A DNA stretch of 64,000 nucleotides from Macrostomum hystrix (lineage: Eukaryota > Platyhelminthes > Macrostomidae). Location: the NCBI GenBank assembly GCA_950097015.1, contig CATNEN010000026.1, positions 1,344,001 through 1,408,000 of the forward strand, read 5' to 3'. How positions within the stretch are numbered: position 1 is the stretch's first letter; each line of letters begins with the position of its first letter. The position numbers and the translations under genes are program-made. Positions 44,001-48,397 of the stretch are shown here, in pieces. The notes beneath the pieces were generated by a model. The model saw only the letters and a program-made list of their open reading frames with translations. It did no database searches and was not told the origin of the DNA.

Positions 44001-44614
44001 TTTAGAAAATAGTTTTTAGGATAAAGACCCACTTCAGAAACCGGTTTAGAATAGAGACCCACTTCAGAAAACTGATTTAGGATAAAGACCCACTTCAGAA
44101 ACAATATTTAGGATAAAGACTCACTTCAAAAACTGAAATGAAGATTCATGAAGAACCAAAAAATCGTTAAGGCCAGAACTCCATAGCAAGAAAGAAAGTC
44201 CTACCGGTGCCCGATCTGCACGGCTAACACTCGCAACTCGTCCGCCCGCTGACGGCAGAACTGGGCGCTCCGATCTGAAGCCCGACTGGCCGAGGCGGAC
44301 CACAAGGCGGCCGGGTGTGGCAGCGCGTCATCTCCGCTAACAATGACTGACCTGCCACCGCCAGCAACAGCTGCCGTCACTGCTGGCATCAAACGATTGG
44401 CATTGCTGTCGCTGCTACCGAATCCACAGCTGTCAACCAGCTCTGGCATTAGAAGAAATTCGATGTGATCGCCGCCGATGCCGACGCCATTGTCGGCAGT
44501 AGCTGTGCCACCTCCGACACGTGCTGAGGCAGCATTTTGTCGAATTATTCTATAGGCTTGACATTCCGGCGATGCAATCCAGCGATTCCATGTGGCATCC
44601 TCTGCTGGCTGCAT
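2641..44614 (-). CDS. HERC2: HERC2-like giant E3 ubiquitin ligase, 21 exons, 3' part off window
   Basis: The coding exons (listed separately) join in frame to about 3,600 codons and follow vertebrate HERC2 from its N-terminal region to within the second RCC1-like domain. Family knowledge: HERC2 is a very large HECT ubiquitin ligase acting in DNA-damage signalling and centrosome and protein turnover. Seen in order: N-terminal helical region, degenerate RLD1, cytochrome-b5-like segment, MIB/HERC2 domain (about residues 1840-1920), UBA-like motif (about 2610), CPH domain (about 2775-2950), ZZ finger (about 2955-3005), DOC/APC10 domain (about 3060-3240), RLD2 (from about 3280). RLD3 and the catalytic HECT domain are absent because the gene runs off the left edge. 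All junctions keep frame except exon 4/exon 5, which needs a second-choice acceptor. The start is the first ATG in exon 1; an upstream exon is possible. Confidence 0.93.
3125..4110. repeat. 16-bp purine-rich minisatellite (gagatgggacacggga)
   Basis: About 60 copies of gagatgggacacggga in the intron between exons 20 and 21, with variants containing actgta and ataag. The plus strand is nearly all purine. Open frames on both strands are artefacts of the repeat. Confidence 0.95.
4449..4652 (-). CDS. HERC2: HERC2 exon 20, RLD2 blade
   Basis: Acceptor caccccag, donor [22 protein letters not shown] and [17 protein letters not shown] form the next RCC1 repeat, ending MRVVQ. Phase 0 on both sides. 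Confidence 0.95.
4742..4864 (-). CDS. HERC2: HERC2 exon 19, RLD2 blade
   Basis: Acceptor ttttttcgcag, donor [29 protein letters not shown] and [15 protein letters not shown] form a canonical RCC1 repeat, nearly identical to HERC2 RLD2. Confidence 0.95.
4920..5130. repeat. degenerate repeat around cgatacatatcggg
   Basis: Five to seven diverged copies of a motif ttttcgatacatatcgggt in the intron between exons 18 and 19. Confidence 0.7.
5159..5605 (-). CDS. HERC2: HERC2 exon 18, end of DOC and first blade of RLD2
   Basis: Acceptor cctaaatcag, donor [19 protein letters not shown] closes [23 protein letters not shown] and [20 protein letters not shown] are almost identical to the start of vertebrate RLD2. 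An alanine-rich linker separates the two domains. Confidence 0.95.
5693..5938 (-). CDS. HERC2: HERC2 exon 17, DOC domain continued
   Basis: Acceptor gccttttag, donor AAG|GTAGGA, phase 0. [13 protein letters not shown] and [22 protein letters not shown] match YMPSLVVVSGGNS and LLNDCTEYHRYIEIAIKQCRSS. A Gly/Ala/Ser insert splits the two blocks. Confidence 0.92.
5985..6240. repeat. 21-bp minisatellite in intron 16
   Basis: About 12 copies of a 21-bp unit containing tgtaatagctacagattctg, ending about 30 nt from the exon 16 donor. Confidence 0.9.
6272..6631 (-). CDS. HERC2: HERC2 exon 16, start of DOC/APC10 domain
   Basis: Acceptor tttcaatag, donor AAG|GTGACT. After an arginine-rich linker come [34 protein letters not shown] and VIDRLSIK, matching LNVSSSVNQASRLI, CWQSSGSQGKHWIRLEI and VHRLKMI. 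The DOC fold is the APC10-type ligand-binding jelly roll. Confidence 0.9.
6992..7354 (-). CDS. HERC2: HERC2 exon 15, CPH domain and ZZ zinc finger
   Basis: Acceptor aattttcgcag. [15 protein letters not shown] and [18 protein letters not shown] match the CPH domain (KYKWGSVTHQSVGVV, IIVDFPQQSHWTGLLSEM). Then a ZZ finger: CFDC, CRIC, CEAC and two histidines (HPLGH) are all present. It ends SPVSFCG at a weak donor GGA|GTGTTT, chosen because it keeps frame and matches AVFCG. Confidence 0.9.
7360..8400. repeat. 17-bp minisatellite (ggggagttttggaaaat)
   Basis: About 55 copies of a 17-bp unit fill almost the whole intron between exons 14 and 15, coming within about 40 nt of the exon 14 donor. The frame shifts every unit, so long open frames on both strands have no coding meaning. 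Confidence 0.96.
8437..10743 (-). CDS. HERC2: HERC2 exon 14, UBA-like motif and start of CPH domain
   Basis: Largest exon (2,307 nt), acceptor aaccgcttcag, donor CAG|GTGAGC. It carries the LLRMLHIL region, a UBA-like motif ([20 protein letters not shown]) near 9,300, a long Asp/Glu tract near 9,030, then [19 protein letters not shown] and [20 protein letters not shown] matching the vertebrate segment before CPH. It ends ALRVGDRVQ, the start of CPH. The donor is about 40 nt from the 17-bp array of the next intron. Confidence 0.94.
10860..11130. repeat. degenerate tandem motif (aatgtgaccttgaa)
   Basis: Roughly ten diverged copies of a 30-40-bp motif containing atgtgaccttgaa in the intron between exons 13 and 14. 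Confidence 0.7.
11249..11998 (-). CDS. HERC2: HERC2 exon 13, second half of MIB/HERC2 domain
   Basis: Acceptor gcccgctag, donor CTG|GTGAGT. It encodes [19 protein letters not shown] and [16 protein letters not shown], the diagnostic second half of the MIB/HERC2 domain. An acidic Asp/Glu run and an Arg/His-rich linker follow. VSDKWISLL aligns with LSSPQWITLL of the vertebrate protein. Confidence 0.93.
12050..12705. repeat. 45-bp minisatellite inside a GC-AG intron
   Basis: About 14 near-identical 45-bp copies containing gttagaaagtggagtggggt and ctgactagcatcagtact. Only single-base variants (tagcatc/taccatc) are seen. The period is a multiple of 3, so one minus-strand frame stays open as a 15-residue repeat, but that frame is not the HERC2 frame. 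Confidence 0.96.
12721..12895 (-). CDS. HERC2: HERC2 exon 12, first half of MIB/HERC2 domain
   Basis: Acceptor ttactttag. It encodes [19 protein letters not shown] and QDWKWGDQ, nearly identical to vertebrate HERC2. To keep frame and homology with DKGNSVG of the next exon, splicing must occur at CAG|GCGAGT, so this is a GC-AG intron. Confidence 0.93.
12975..13330 (-). CDS. HERC2: HERC2 exon 11
   Basis: Acceptor tctaaaacag, donor [28 protein letters not shown] and [13 protein letters not shown] match RFLLVMLSMLTLQHGANNLD and GMLALTQTALRLI, just before the MIB/HERC2 domain. The following intron is only 79 nt. Confidence 0.9.
13462..13765 (-). repeat. 310-bp dispersed repeat, copy A
   Basis: Matches copies at 41,261-41,515 and 42,823-43,130 in the same orientation (cores gctgactcctgagcacacac, gacttcctt/ctttctcatcgtcag, ccctcaagggcgtaaatt). 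Read on the minus strand, the leading end contains a tRNA B-box-like gagctggattcc. A SINE-like origin is inferred. Confidence 0.8.
13938..14186 (-). CDS. HERC2: HERC2 exon 10 with 20-unit polyalanine repeat
   Basis: Acceptor catttttttgcag, donor TCT|GTACGT, both phase 0. [18 protein letters not shown] aligns with EFALKEEPVDVEKMRKCL. A pure (GCT)20 run (13,972-14,031) encodes about 20 alanines before [11 protein letters not shown], and the splice into [10 protein letters not shown] matches vertebrate LLPSVQYAMFCGW. The repeat therefore sits in frame inside the coding exon. Confidence 0.85.
13972..14031. repeat. pure CAG/CTG trinucleotide repeat, 20 units
   Basis: Uninterrupted gca/cag run inside HERC2 exon 10, read as GCT (alanine) on the coding strand. 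The lack of synonymous interruptions suggests a recent, length-variable tract. Confidence 0.95.
14340..15810. repeat. 30-bp purine-rich minisatellite with higher-order blocks
   Basis: Unit of 30 bp containing gagggaagaaaacgagatgg. A marker variant (cgatagagaagaaaatcgag) recurs at about 14,520, 15,061, 15,361 and 15,723, showing block duplication. It lies in the intron between exons 9 and 10. Confidence 0.95.
15832..16312 (-). CDS. HERC2: HERC2 exon 9
   Basis: Acceptor tctctccctag, donor CAG|GTTAGA. It encodes [30 protein letters not shown] and [13 protein letters not shown], matching LRFLFNELRPAV and LLSSLPRWRRIAQKII. The polyalanine-flanked linker ([15 protein letters not shown]) is lineage specific. 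The donor lies only about 30 nt from a 1.4 kb 30-bp tandem array. Confidence 0.9.
16330..16810. repeat. purine-rich 18-bp-class repeat (ggagaattggagagga)
   Basis: Repeats of ggagaattggagagga in the intron between exons 8 and 9, strongly purine-biased on the plus strand. Confidence 0.9.
16904..17592 (-). CDS. HERC2: HERC2 exon 8, cytochrome-b5-like core
   Basis: Acceptor ttccccaag (an AAG acceptor), donor GA|GTGAGT. It begins [20 protein letters not shown] and continues [10 protein letters not shown], matching TVIDGKVYDIKDF and AFCVGQYLEP of vertebrate HERC2. A serine-rich insert follows, then [15 protein letters not shown]...LDLGF, matching MFPPEHPVEEVGRL...EDLGH. Confidence 0.93.
17740..18360. 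repeat. purine-rich repeat (gggaatggaaagaa)
   Basis: Nearly all G/A on the plus strand, with repeated gaagggaatggaaagaa. It fills the intron between exons 7 and 8. Confidence 0.92.
18416..18950 (-). CDS. HERC2: HERC2 exon 7, ends in cytochrome-b5-like start
   Basis: Acceptor cctcatcccag, donor TGG|GTGAGC. AG|G joins exon 6 to give [12 protein letters not shown]. The exon carries the helical region ([34 protein letters not shown]) and ends [15 protein letters not shown], equal to vertebrate RKADLENHNKDGGFW at the start of the cytochrome-b5-like domain. Confidence 0.92.
18955..19364. repeat. 33-bp tandem repeat, left part
   Basis: Copies of a 33-bp unit containing ctagtagatctatcaatcag. The same repeat resumes at 26,230, so the array was split by the element at 19,365-26,229. 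Confidence 0.95.
19365..19377 (+). repeat. terminal inverted repeat, left
   Basis: CCCGGTTGCCAAA, perfect over 13 bp against the right end and loosely similar for a few bases more. Preceded by TCT. Confidence 0.8.
19640..20930. repeat. 24-bp array, left arm of the element
   Basis: About 50 copies of a 24-bp unit containing catattggcccacatatac, with variants (acatacgctggttcat, tgccacatat). The right arm has the reverse complement. Because the unit is a multiple of 3, all frames stay open; these frames are not genes. Confidence 0.95.
20990..20995 (-). terminator. candidate poly(A) signal ATTAAA
   Basis: Reverse complement tttaat, about 230 nt past the CtIP-like stop and just before the left array. 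It is the only near-canonical signal noticed there. Weak evidence. Confidence 0.3.
21224..21697 (-). CDS. CtIP/Sae2-type C-terminal domain reading frame (partial)
   Basis: An open frame of 157 codons ends at TAG 21,224. It contains [20 protein letters not shown], then the second cysteine of a CPDC motif, [21 protein letters not shown]-type spacing, and QFW. The CxxC, the aromatic-AD-P-E core, the RHR motif and the following FW match the C-terminal Sae2/CtIP (RBBP8) domain, including a Lys-rich end. Family role: Mre11-complex cofactor that starts resection of double-strand breaks and opens hairpin ends. The frame has no ATG start. It may begin at an acceptor (gtctgag before 21,676 or 21,637; both phase 0, compatible with the BEN gene's GAC| donor at 22,256) or be a fragment. 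A 39-bp tandem duplication (GDDGSE twice) sits at its start. Confidence 0.72.
   Translation of the reverse strand, partial: CGDDGSETQGPGECGDDGSEAAGPRDGVRRHALGGIFEGKTAAEIRADYNRLPERSSGPACVHVCRRKEDRLELQAHCCPDCEAWFADLSPESRRKRLQVAGRHRSNQPKIRTGDAQFWAIEMPPTPPEAPIEAMKSLPRRKRPLRDLSAAEAKKKT
21851..23990 (-). CDS. coiled-coil BEN-domain protein (three exons, 5' end unresolved)
   Basis: Exons 23,586-23,990, 22,256-23,458 and 21,851-22,057. Donors are CAG|GTGAGC and GAC|GTAAGC, acceptors attctcag and ctcacacag, and all joins are in phase (about 605 codons). The N-terminus is basic (KPRKPAVRK). Then comes a short beta block [20 protein letters not shown], a CVRC motif, a coiled coil (about 22,900-23,170; [19 protein letters not shown]) and a C-terminal BEN domain (about 22,256-22,590; [32 protein letters not shown]). 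BEN domains bind DNA or chromatin, often as transcriptional repressors. No in-frame ATG precedes 23,990 (TAA just upstream), so a first exon or spliced leader is missing. It lies wholly inside the TIR element and inside a HERC2 intron, on the same strand. Confidence 0.75.
24140..25950. repeat. 24-bp array, right arm of the element (inverted)
   Basis: About 75 copies of the reverse-complement unit (tatatgtgggccaatatggg), including a block of about 530 bp duplicated within the arm (compare 24,600-25,060 with 25,150-25,600). Together with the left arm it could form a hairpin with arms over 1.2 kb. Confidence 0.95.
26217..26229 (-). repeat. terminal inverted repeat, right
   Basis: Reverse complement of the left terminus, followed by the second TCT. 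Confidence 0.8.
26230..26345. repeat. 33-bp tandem repeat, right part
   Basis: Continuation of the array seen at 18,955-19,364, in the same orientation (tctatctagtagatctatca), decaying after about 26,345. Confidence 0.93.
26471..26836 (-). CDS. HERC2: HERC2 exon 6
   Basis: Acceptor cccaaaacag, donor AG|GTGGGC. It encodes [35 protein letters not shown] and [11 protein letters not shown], which match vertebrate SLKQTVVTLASSAG, VLQSGWSVLLPTAEERARAL and FMIDLLVGSL. It sits alone between the 13 kb intron 5 (23-bp array) and the 7.5 kb intron 6 (TIR element). Confidence 0.92.
26880..26943. repeat. AT-rich (TAA)n/(TTA)n microsatellite
   Basis: Runs of aat/taa switching to att; it is the simple-repeat tail at the 3' end of the minus-oriented SINE. 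Confidence 0.85.
26944..27240 (-). repeat. tRNA-derived SINE, copy 1
   Basis: Minus-strand tRNA-like head at about 27,165-27,240, with A box tagcctagtggttagag and B box gggttcgattccc. GTGGGCT can pair with ACCCCAC at 6 of 7 acceptor positions. The body (gcattgcttcagttcac) continues to a TAA-rich tail. It aligns over about 290 bp with the copy at 47,791-48,073. Confidence 0.85.
27420..29295. repeat. 18-bp minisatellite (gatcccccagttgacaat)
   Basis: About 100 copies of an 18-bp unit with variants (gatgatgat, ttgacaaag, gttcacaat). Three large blocks separated by cctccatttgacaatgttcc variants show segmental duplication. It stays open in several frames only because 18 is divisible by 3. Confidence 0.95.
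29335..39115. repeat. 9.8 kb array of a 23-bp unit with higher-order structure
   Basis: About 425 copies of a 23-bp unit containing tcagactctggtttagccat. Marker variants recur at about 1.92 kb: attgaaactctgg at 29,801, 31,724 and 33,650; a head-to-head palindromic junction at 30,963 and 32,885. Later spacings (about 1,430, 510 and 1,540) show rearranged blocks. It fills most of HERC2 intron 5. Confidence 0.97.
39116..39530. other. unique intron 5 sequence with weak tRNA-like B box
   Basis: AT-rich. On the minus strand a gggttcgattctgc B-box-like motif lies near 39,220-39,235, but no cloverleaf can be drawn. Otherwise nothing is recognised. Confidence 0.5.
39530..39720 (-). repeat. dispersed element copy 2 with (aagc)n tract
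   Basis: Inverse-orientation match to positions 45-120 (ccgttcgg, gaaaatcggttgagccg on plus). It has a six-copy aagc tetranucleotide run (39,672-39,698) followed by atttcatttttagtata. This layout is typical of short non-autonomous elements that carry an internal microsatellite. Confidence 0.75.
39887..40330 (-). CDS. HERC2: HERC2 exon 5, end of RLD1 and following helix
   Basis: [16 protein letters not shown] aligns with the last RLD1 strand, and [16 protein letters not shown]...[17 protein letters not shown] aligns with the vertebrate stretch EQLDLLLRQV...ECVAVATLNLLRLQL. Donor AG|GTGAGT. The best-looking acceptor (tctttcccag, exon from 40308) would break frame with exon 4; gatcctcag (exon from 40330) keeps it. 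The upper boundary is therefore tentative. Confidence 0.85.
40560..41062 (-). CDS. HERC2: HERC2 exon 4, degenerate RLD1 continued
   Basis: Acceptor ccccggcag before 41062, donor TG|GTCAGT in phase 2. About residues 615-782. It includes [20 protein letters not shown] and [18 protein letters not shown], which read as weak RCC1-like strands, and a glutamine/histidine run. Codon use and GC content match neighbouring exons, so coding is convincing even though family similarity is weak. Confidence 0.75.
41261..41515 (-). repeat. 310-bp dispersed repeat, copy B
   Basis: Second copy, in the HERC2 intron between exons 3 and 4. It is truncated at the end that carries the B-box-like motif in copies A and C. 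Differences from A and C are scattered substitutions. Confidence 0.8.
41806..42675 (-). CDS. HERC2: HERC2 exon 3, start of degenerate RLD1
   Basis: Acceptor tactcag, donor AAG|GTGAGT, phase 0 at both ends. The first third ([30 protein letters not shown]) aligns with the vertebrate segment before RLD1. An acidic insert follows, then beta-rich sequence where RLD1 should be ([23 protein letters not shown]). Single CGS/H signatures survive, but the repeated WG and GRLG motifs of a normal RCC1 blade do not. Confidence 0.85.
42823..43130 (-). repeat. 310-bp dispersed repeat, copy C
   Basis: Third copy, in the intron between exons 2 and 3, ending about 40 nt from the exon 2 donor. All three copies share orientation relative to the gene. 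Confidence 0.8.
43170..43731 (-). CDS. HERC2: HERC2 exon 2, conserved N-terminal helical region
   Basis: Acceptor tttgcag before 43731, donor CAG|GTCAGC. It encodes the conserved block [12 protein letters not shown] followed by CQELLDDLL and [15 protein letters not shown], which match the vertebrate HERC2 N-terminal block ([34 protein letters not shown]). This is the clearest N-terminal diagnostic of HERC2. A dispersed 310-bp repeat begins about 40 nt into the following intron. Confidence 0.9.
43790..44130. repeat. 25-bp-class minisatellite in HERC2 intron 1
   Basis: About 13 diverged copies of ttaggataaagacccacttc / agaaact. It occupies most of the intron between exons 1 and 2. Confidence 0.85.
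44205..44614 (-). CDS. HERC2: HERC2 exon 1 (N-terminus)
   Basis: First recognisable coding exon, about residues 1-137. It ends at a donor GTAGGA (44204 downwards) in phase 2, and CG|T joins exon 2. The tail ([12 protein letters not shown]) aligns with the vertebrate stretch containing QQALAVQ. The first in-frame ATG is at 44614. A pyrimidine-rich acceptor (ctctttatttttag) ends at 44647, so either a further exon lies upstream or this is a spliced-leader acceptor. The rest of the exon is poorly conserved and serine/alanine rich. Confidence 0.7.
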
Positions 44615-44646
44615 TGCTGGCAAAATATTTAGCAAACAATTTGGCG

Positions 44647-46439
44647 CTAAAAATAAAGAGCAAGTTGCTAATGCTTAATAATTTTTTTTTCAAAATTCAA
44701 TGTGCTTTACTTTACTGATAAACTAAGGTGTGTTCTTATTAATACTAAGTTAAACCATACTTAAACTATTTAAGATAAATGAATTAATAATGCTTATAAC
44801 AAATATGCCTGGTTATATCATCACCAGCCCTCCTAAGTATAGATTAAGGTGGTTAATATGATACATGACAGATAAAACAATAACCTAACAGTTCTATATG
44901 GATTATCTAATTGGGTTAGGAAGCTAATCAAAAAGGTTACAAGACTTTTCATGGGTAAAAATAAGAAAGTATGTAACTGACAACTGAATTTATTTACAGA
45001 GGTACCATTTTAATAAAAAAATATCTAGAAAACATTACAAGCCAATTGAGATATGGGGTAGAATAAATTGACAACAGCTACAACTTGCTTACAACACATT
45101 TTTTAGTATTTATTGTAAGCATTTGCTTATCTAATTAATTGATGCAGGTGGGGTCGACACAATAAATAATAATACAAAATAAGTATATTTAAAGGAAAAT
45201 ACTAAAATATAAGACTTATCTATAACTTCATAATACACATTTTATAATTTAAACAGTAAAATATTTTTACATTGAATTATAACTGATTTACAAAATATAA
45301 GGATGCCAAAAAAATCAACTACCTAGTCATTTATATTGGTTGGAAATGGGCAAGTGTGCTATCTGCATAGAGCTTTTAGGCAGTCATTTTGTTTGAGTGT
45401 CTATCATATAGGTCATAGAGTGCAAAAATTGCTTAGTATAATGTCTTAGAGGTTTGTACAACAAATATGTAGTTGATTTCATAATAAAATAAGAAAATAC
45501 TATACACAGCAAACATATTATGATGAGCTATTTTATATTAGCATTATCTACTATTTGATTTTAACTTATTTTTAAAACAATATTATAAATTAGAATTTTT
45601 TTCTAATTTATATTTTTGTGCTTGTGCTTATTTTTTATTCACATACAACATTCATATCTATATACTGTTGATTGATTCATTTAAATAGTTTTTAACCTTT
45701 GTCACGAATTATTTAGAATATACGAGTGTATATGTTTTTTTAAACATTATTAACATGAAGATATAAGAAATATTTAAAAAAGCTTGTCAAGGACAGGGAC
45801 ATTTGTCTGGCATCCCCCAACAGCTGAAGCAAAGCACAAACAAGCTAGGGGTTAGTACAATATAATGATTAGATCGATCATCCAGTCTATTTATATGAAA
45901 TGTATTTTTTGCTAATATTCTAATCATCTGAAAGCTATGAACGAATTCTTTTGTGAGTTCAGACTCAATACTCAACAAAACTACTTTCTCCAAATTAACT
46001 ATTGCTGGAAGCTTTAACAGTCCATAAATGTATCGCAATTAATAAAAGATAAAGCGTGTTGCATTTATCTTTATTGTTGACAAAATATACTTTCAAAACG
46101 ATAAGTACTTTGTACTAATATAGTTTTTACACCTATATCGTTTGGCAGTATTGATTGGTTGTTTCCTAGAATACGCAATGTTCGCCTTAAGTTAAAAATT
46201 ACATTGCAATCTGTATTTTAATACACAAGTCTATATTAAAAAATCGCTTTACTTTTTTTAATTTATGTAAGTTTATTTAACTAATCTAAATATTTCTCAG
46301 ACTAGTAATATCTAAAAGTTTATTTTTTGTTATTGCGAATGCTGCTAAGACAAATATATTTAGTTTTGTGGCTTCTGCTGAATTTAATGTTTTGTGTTAC
46401 CGAATTGCCTTTAACAACAAAAATAAAACTTGTAAAGTA
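44647..46439. promoter_or_regulatory. AT-rich intergenic region between divergent HERC2 and EFCAB2
   Basis: About 1.8 kb, strongly AT-rich, no recognisable coding exon on either strand. Both genes must start here, so it should contain a shared or paired promoter. I see no clear core elements. An intron-like acceptor ends at 44,647. Confidence 0.5.
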
Positions 46440-47234
46440 ATGGCAACAGAGGAAAATTTCCCTCCTGAAAACCCCGGTAATTTTTTTAGATTGTTTTGCT
46501 TTTTGTAGCTTCTCATCTAAAAATTTTTTGCAGTTATTGCGAGTATGGTAGGCTTATAATATGCATGCAATGATAGCAATATTGAAACAATCATTCTTCT
46601 TATAATGTGACAAATTTAGTAGCTTTTGTCTATCTATCCATCCATCTATTATGATTACTCAACGTATATTTTAGAAGATGCAGCAGTGCTGGAACTAAAG
46701 AAGCGAATTTCTGATGCATTCGAGATATTTGACCACGAAGCCAATCAAACTGTCGATGTGCGAGAAGTTGGAACCATCATTCGTTCGCTTGGCTGCTGCC
46801 CGACTGAAGGCGAACTTCATGACATTCTAAAAGAAATGGAGGAAGAGGAACCACTTCCATACGTCACTTTTGATGCGTTTCTCGGCGTTGCGCTAAAAAT
46901 TCTACAGGAGAAGCGCTATAAGCCTGCCCTAGAAGATCAACTATTAAAGGCGTTTAAAGTCTTGGACATCGAGAATAATGGATATCTCACTAAAGAAGAA
47001 ATTGAAAAGTACATGGTAGAGGAAGGTAGATGAAACGATTAAGCTATTATCATATTATATAATAGTATGCAGCATTCTTCGATTCAATTTAATTTGCAAA
47101 TTGGCTGATTTTTAGGCGAGCCATTCTCCACAGAGGAACTGGAAGAGATGCTCTCGGCCGCCATTGATCCGGAGAAGGGCACCGTAGTCTACAAGGAGTA
47201 TGTGCCTCTGCTGGTTGTTGATGACGTCGTCTGA
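46440..47234 (+). CDS. EFCAB2: EFCAB2/DRC8-like EF-hand protein of the dynein regulatory complex
   Basis: Three exons: 46,440-46,476, 46,675-47,025 and 47,116-47,234 (168 residues). Donors are G|GTAATT and G|GTAGAT, acceptors tatattttag and gatttttag. The sequence follows vertebrate EFCAB2 closely: FEIFDHEANQTVDVREVGTI, IRSLGCCPTEGELHDIL, FKVLDIENNGYLTKEEIEKY, then GEPFSTEELEEMLSAAIDPE in the last exon. EF-hand loops are DHEANQTVDVRE (degenerate) and DIENNGYLTKEE. Family role: DRC8, a calmodulin-like subunit of the nexin-dynein regulatory complex of motile cilia. It is transcribed divergently from HERC2. Length matches the family. Confidence 0.95.
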
Positions 47235-47790
47235 ATCAGATTTTTTGCTTCTTTTGTGAATTTGGCTAGACTCCAATTATAGAGTCGGAAAATTCAGAAA
47301 AATAATCTGTGTCGCTTTGTGACTTGTATAATAAGCTTAATTTTTCGAAAAATGCTATACTATATGCGTGTTTTTTATAAATTCAACATTTTGCAGTGAC
47401 TGAAGCAAAGAAATCGATACTTGCTGTTGTAATTTAAAACTTTTAATTATTTGCTTTAGTAACATTAGCTTCCGATGGAGTACTTATGAAGTCATGATAC
47501 CTGTACATGTCAACCAGTTATCAACCTATACTCGTGGACTATTTAGGGATTTCACTGACCTTCAAAACTATCCGATATTCTCATACACGAAATTTTTTTA
47601 AACTAGAAAATGTGATAACTTTGCAACGGAATGTGATTAAGAAACGTCACGATTCACTCGAAGATAGATAACACATTTTAATTATCTTTTAAGTTTGCAC
47701 TCGTAAAATAATAACATATTAAACACCTCTCGAAGAGCATCTCAGATGGGATTGGCTGCAGCTACGAGTAGTTCTGTTGCCGCAGTAGAG
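47235..47790. other. EFCAB2 3' flank, nothing recognised
   Basis: AT-rich, no canonical AATAAA. It ends at the SINE. Confidence 0.5.
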
Positions 47791-48073
47791 GTTTTAGCCT
47801 AGTGGTTAGAGCGTCGGACTCACGACTTGAAGGTCGGGGGTTCGATTTTTGACTCCACTGGAACAATTTGTGTCCTTTAGCAAGACACTTAACTCTGCAT
47901 TGCTTCAGTTCACCTAGCTGTTAAATGGGTACCAGCATTAGCTGGGATAATTGAGGGTGGGTGTGGCGTCCCCCAGTCCATAGACTGATCAGCCGTATGC
48001 AGCCTTCAGATGCGCCGCGCCATAACTGCGGCAGTGCTGTCGGCTGCAAATCTGGCCCAATGGGGCAGGTGTA
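47791..48073 (+). repeat. tRNA-derived SINE, copy 2
   Basis: Head gcctagtggttagagcgtc, B box gggttcgattttt (damaged), body tagcaagacacttaactctg. Same family as 26,944-27,240. It lies between EFCAB2 and the lectin gene. Confidence 0.85.
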
Positions 48074-48397
48074 ATTTGTTGTGCGTCAAGCACTTTTGTC
48101 GTTCCACTTAGTTTCAGCCGCCCACCATAGTAATCCGTTTGTTGCTGTTTGCCCTTGTTCTCACCCTCAGTCGACAACGCTGTCTATGTTCCATCCCACC
48201 GGGCATTTGTTTTTGCGGACCTCTCCTGCGATTCAATCGAAAGAACTACGCGCAGAATAAAACATGAGCAGAGCCCCCTTCTAGCAATTTGTGCATCTCG
48301 CTTTGAGACGATCTGAAACCTCAACGAGTGGTCTTCAATACATAACATAATTAATTATTGTTAATATTATTATTATCATTATCATTGTTGCCGCAGC

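Noticed and set aside
45787-46038. 83-codon minus-strand frame as the missing HERC2 first exon
   Set aside because: No similarity to the HERC2 N-terminus and AT-rich composition unlike the exons.
46534-46547. 14-nt microexon between EFCAB2 exons 1 and 2 (gcag|TTATTGCGAGTATG|gtag)
   Set aside because: Including it shifts the frame and gives an early stop; direct joining matches the family. It could be a poison exon, but there is no evidence.
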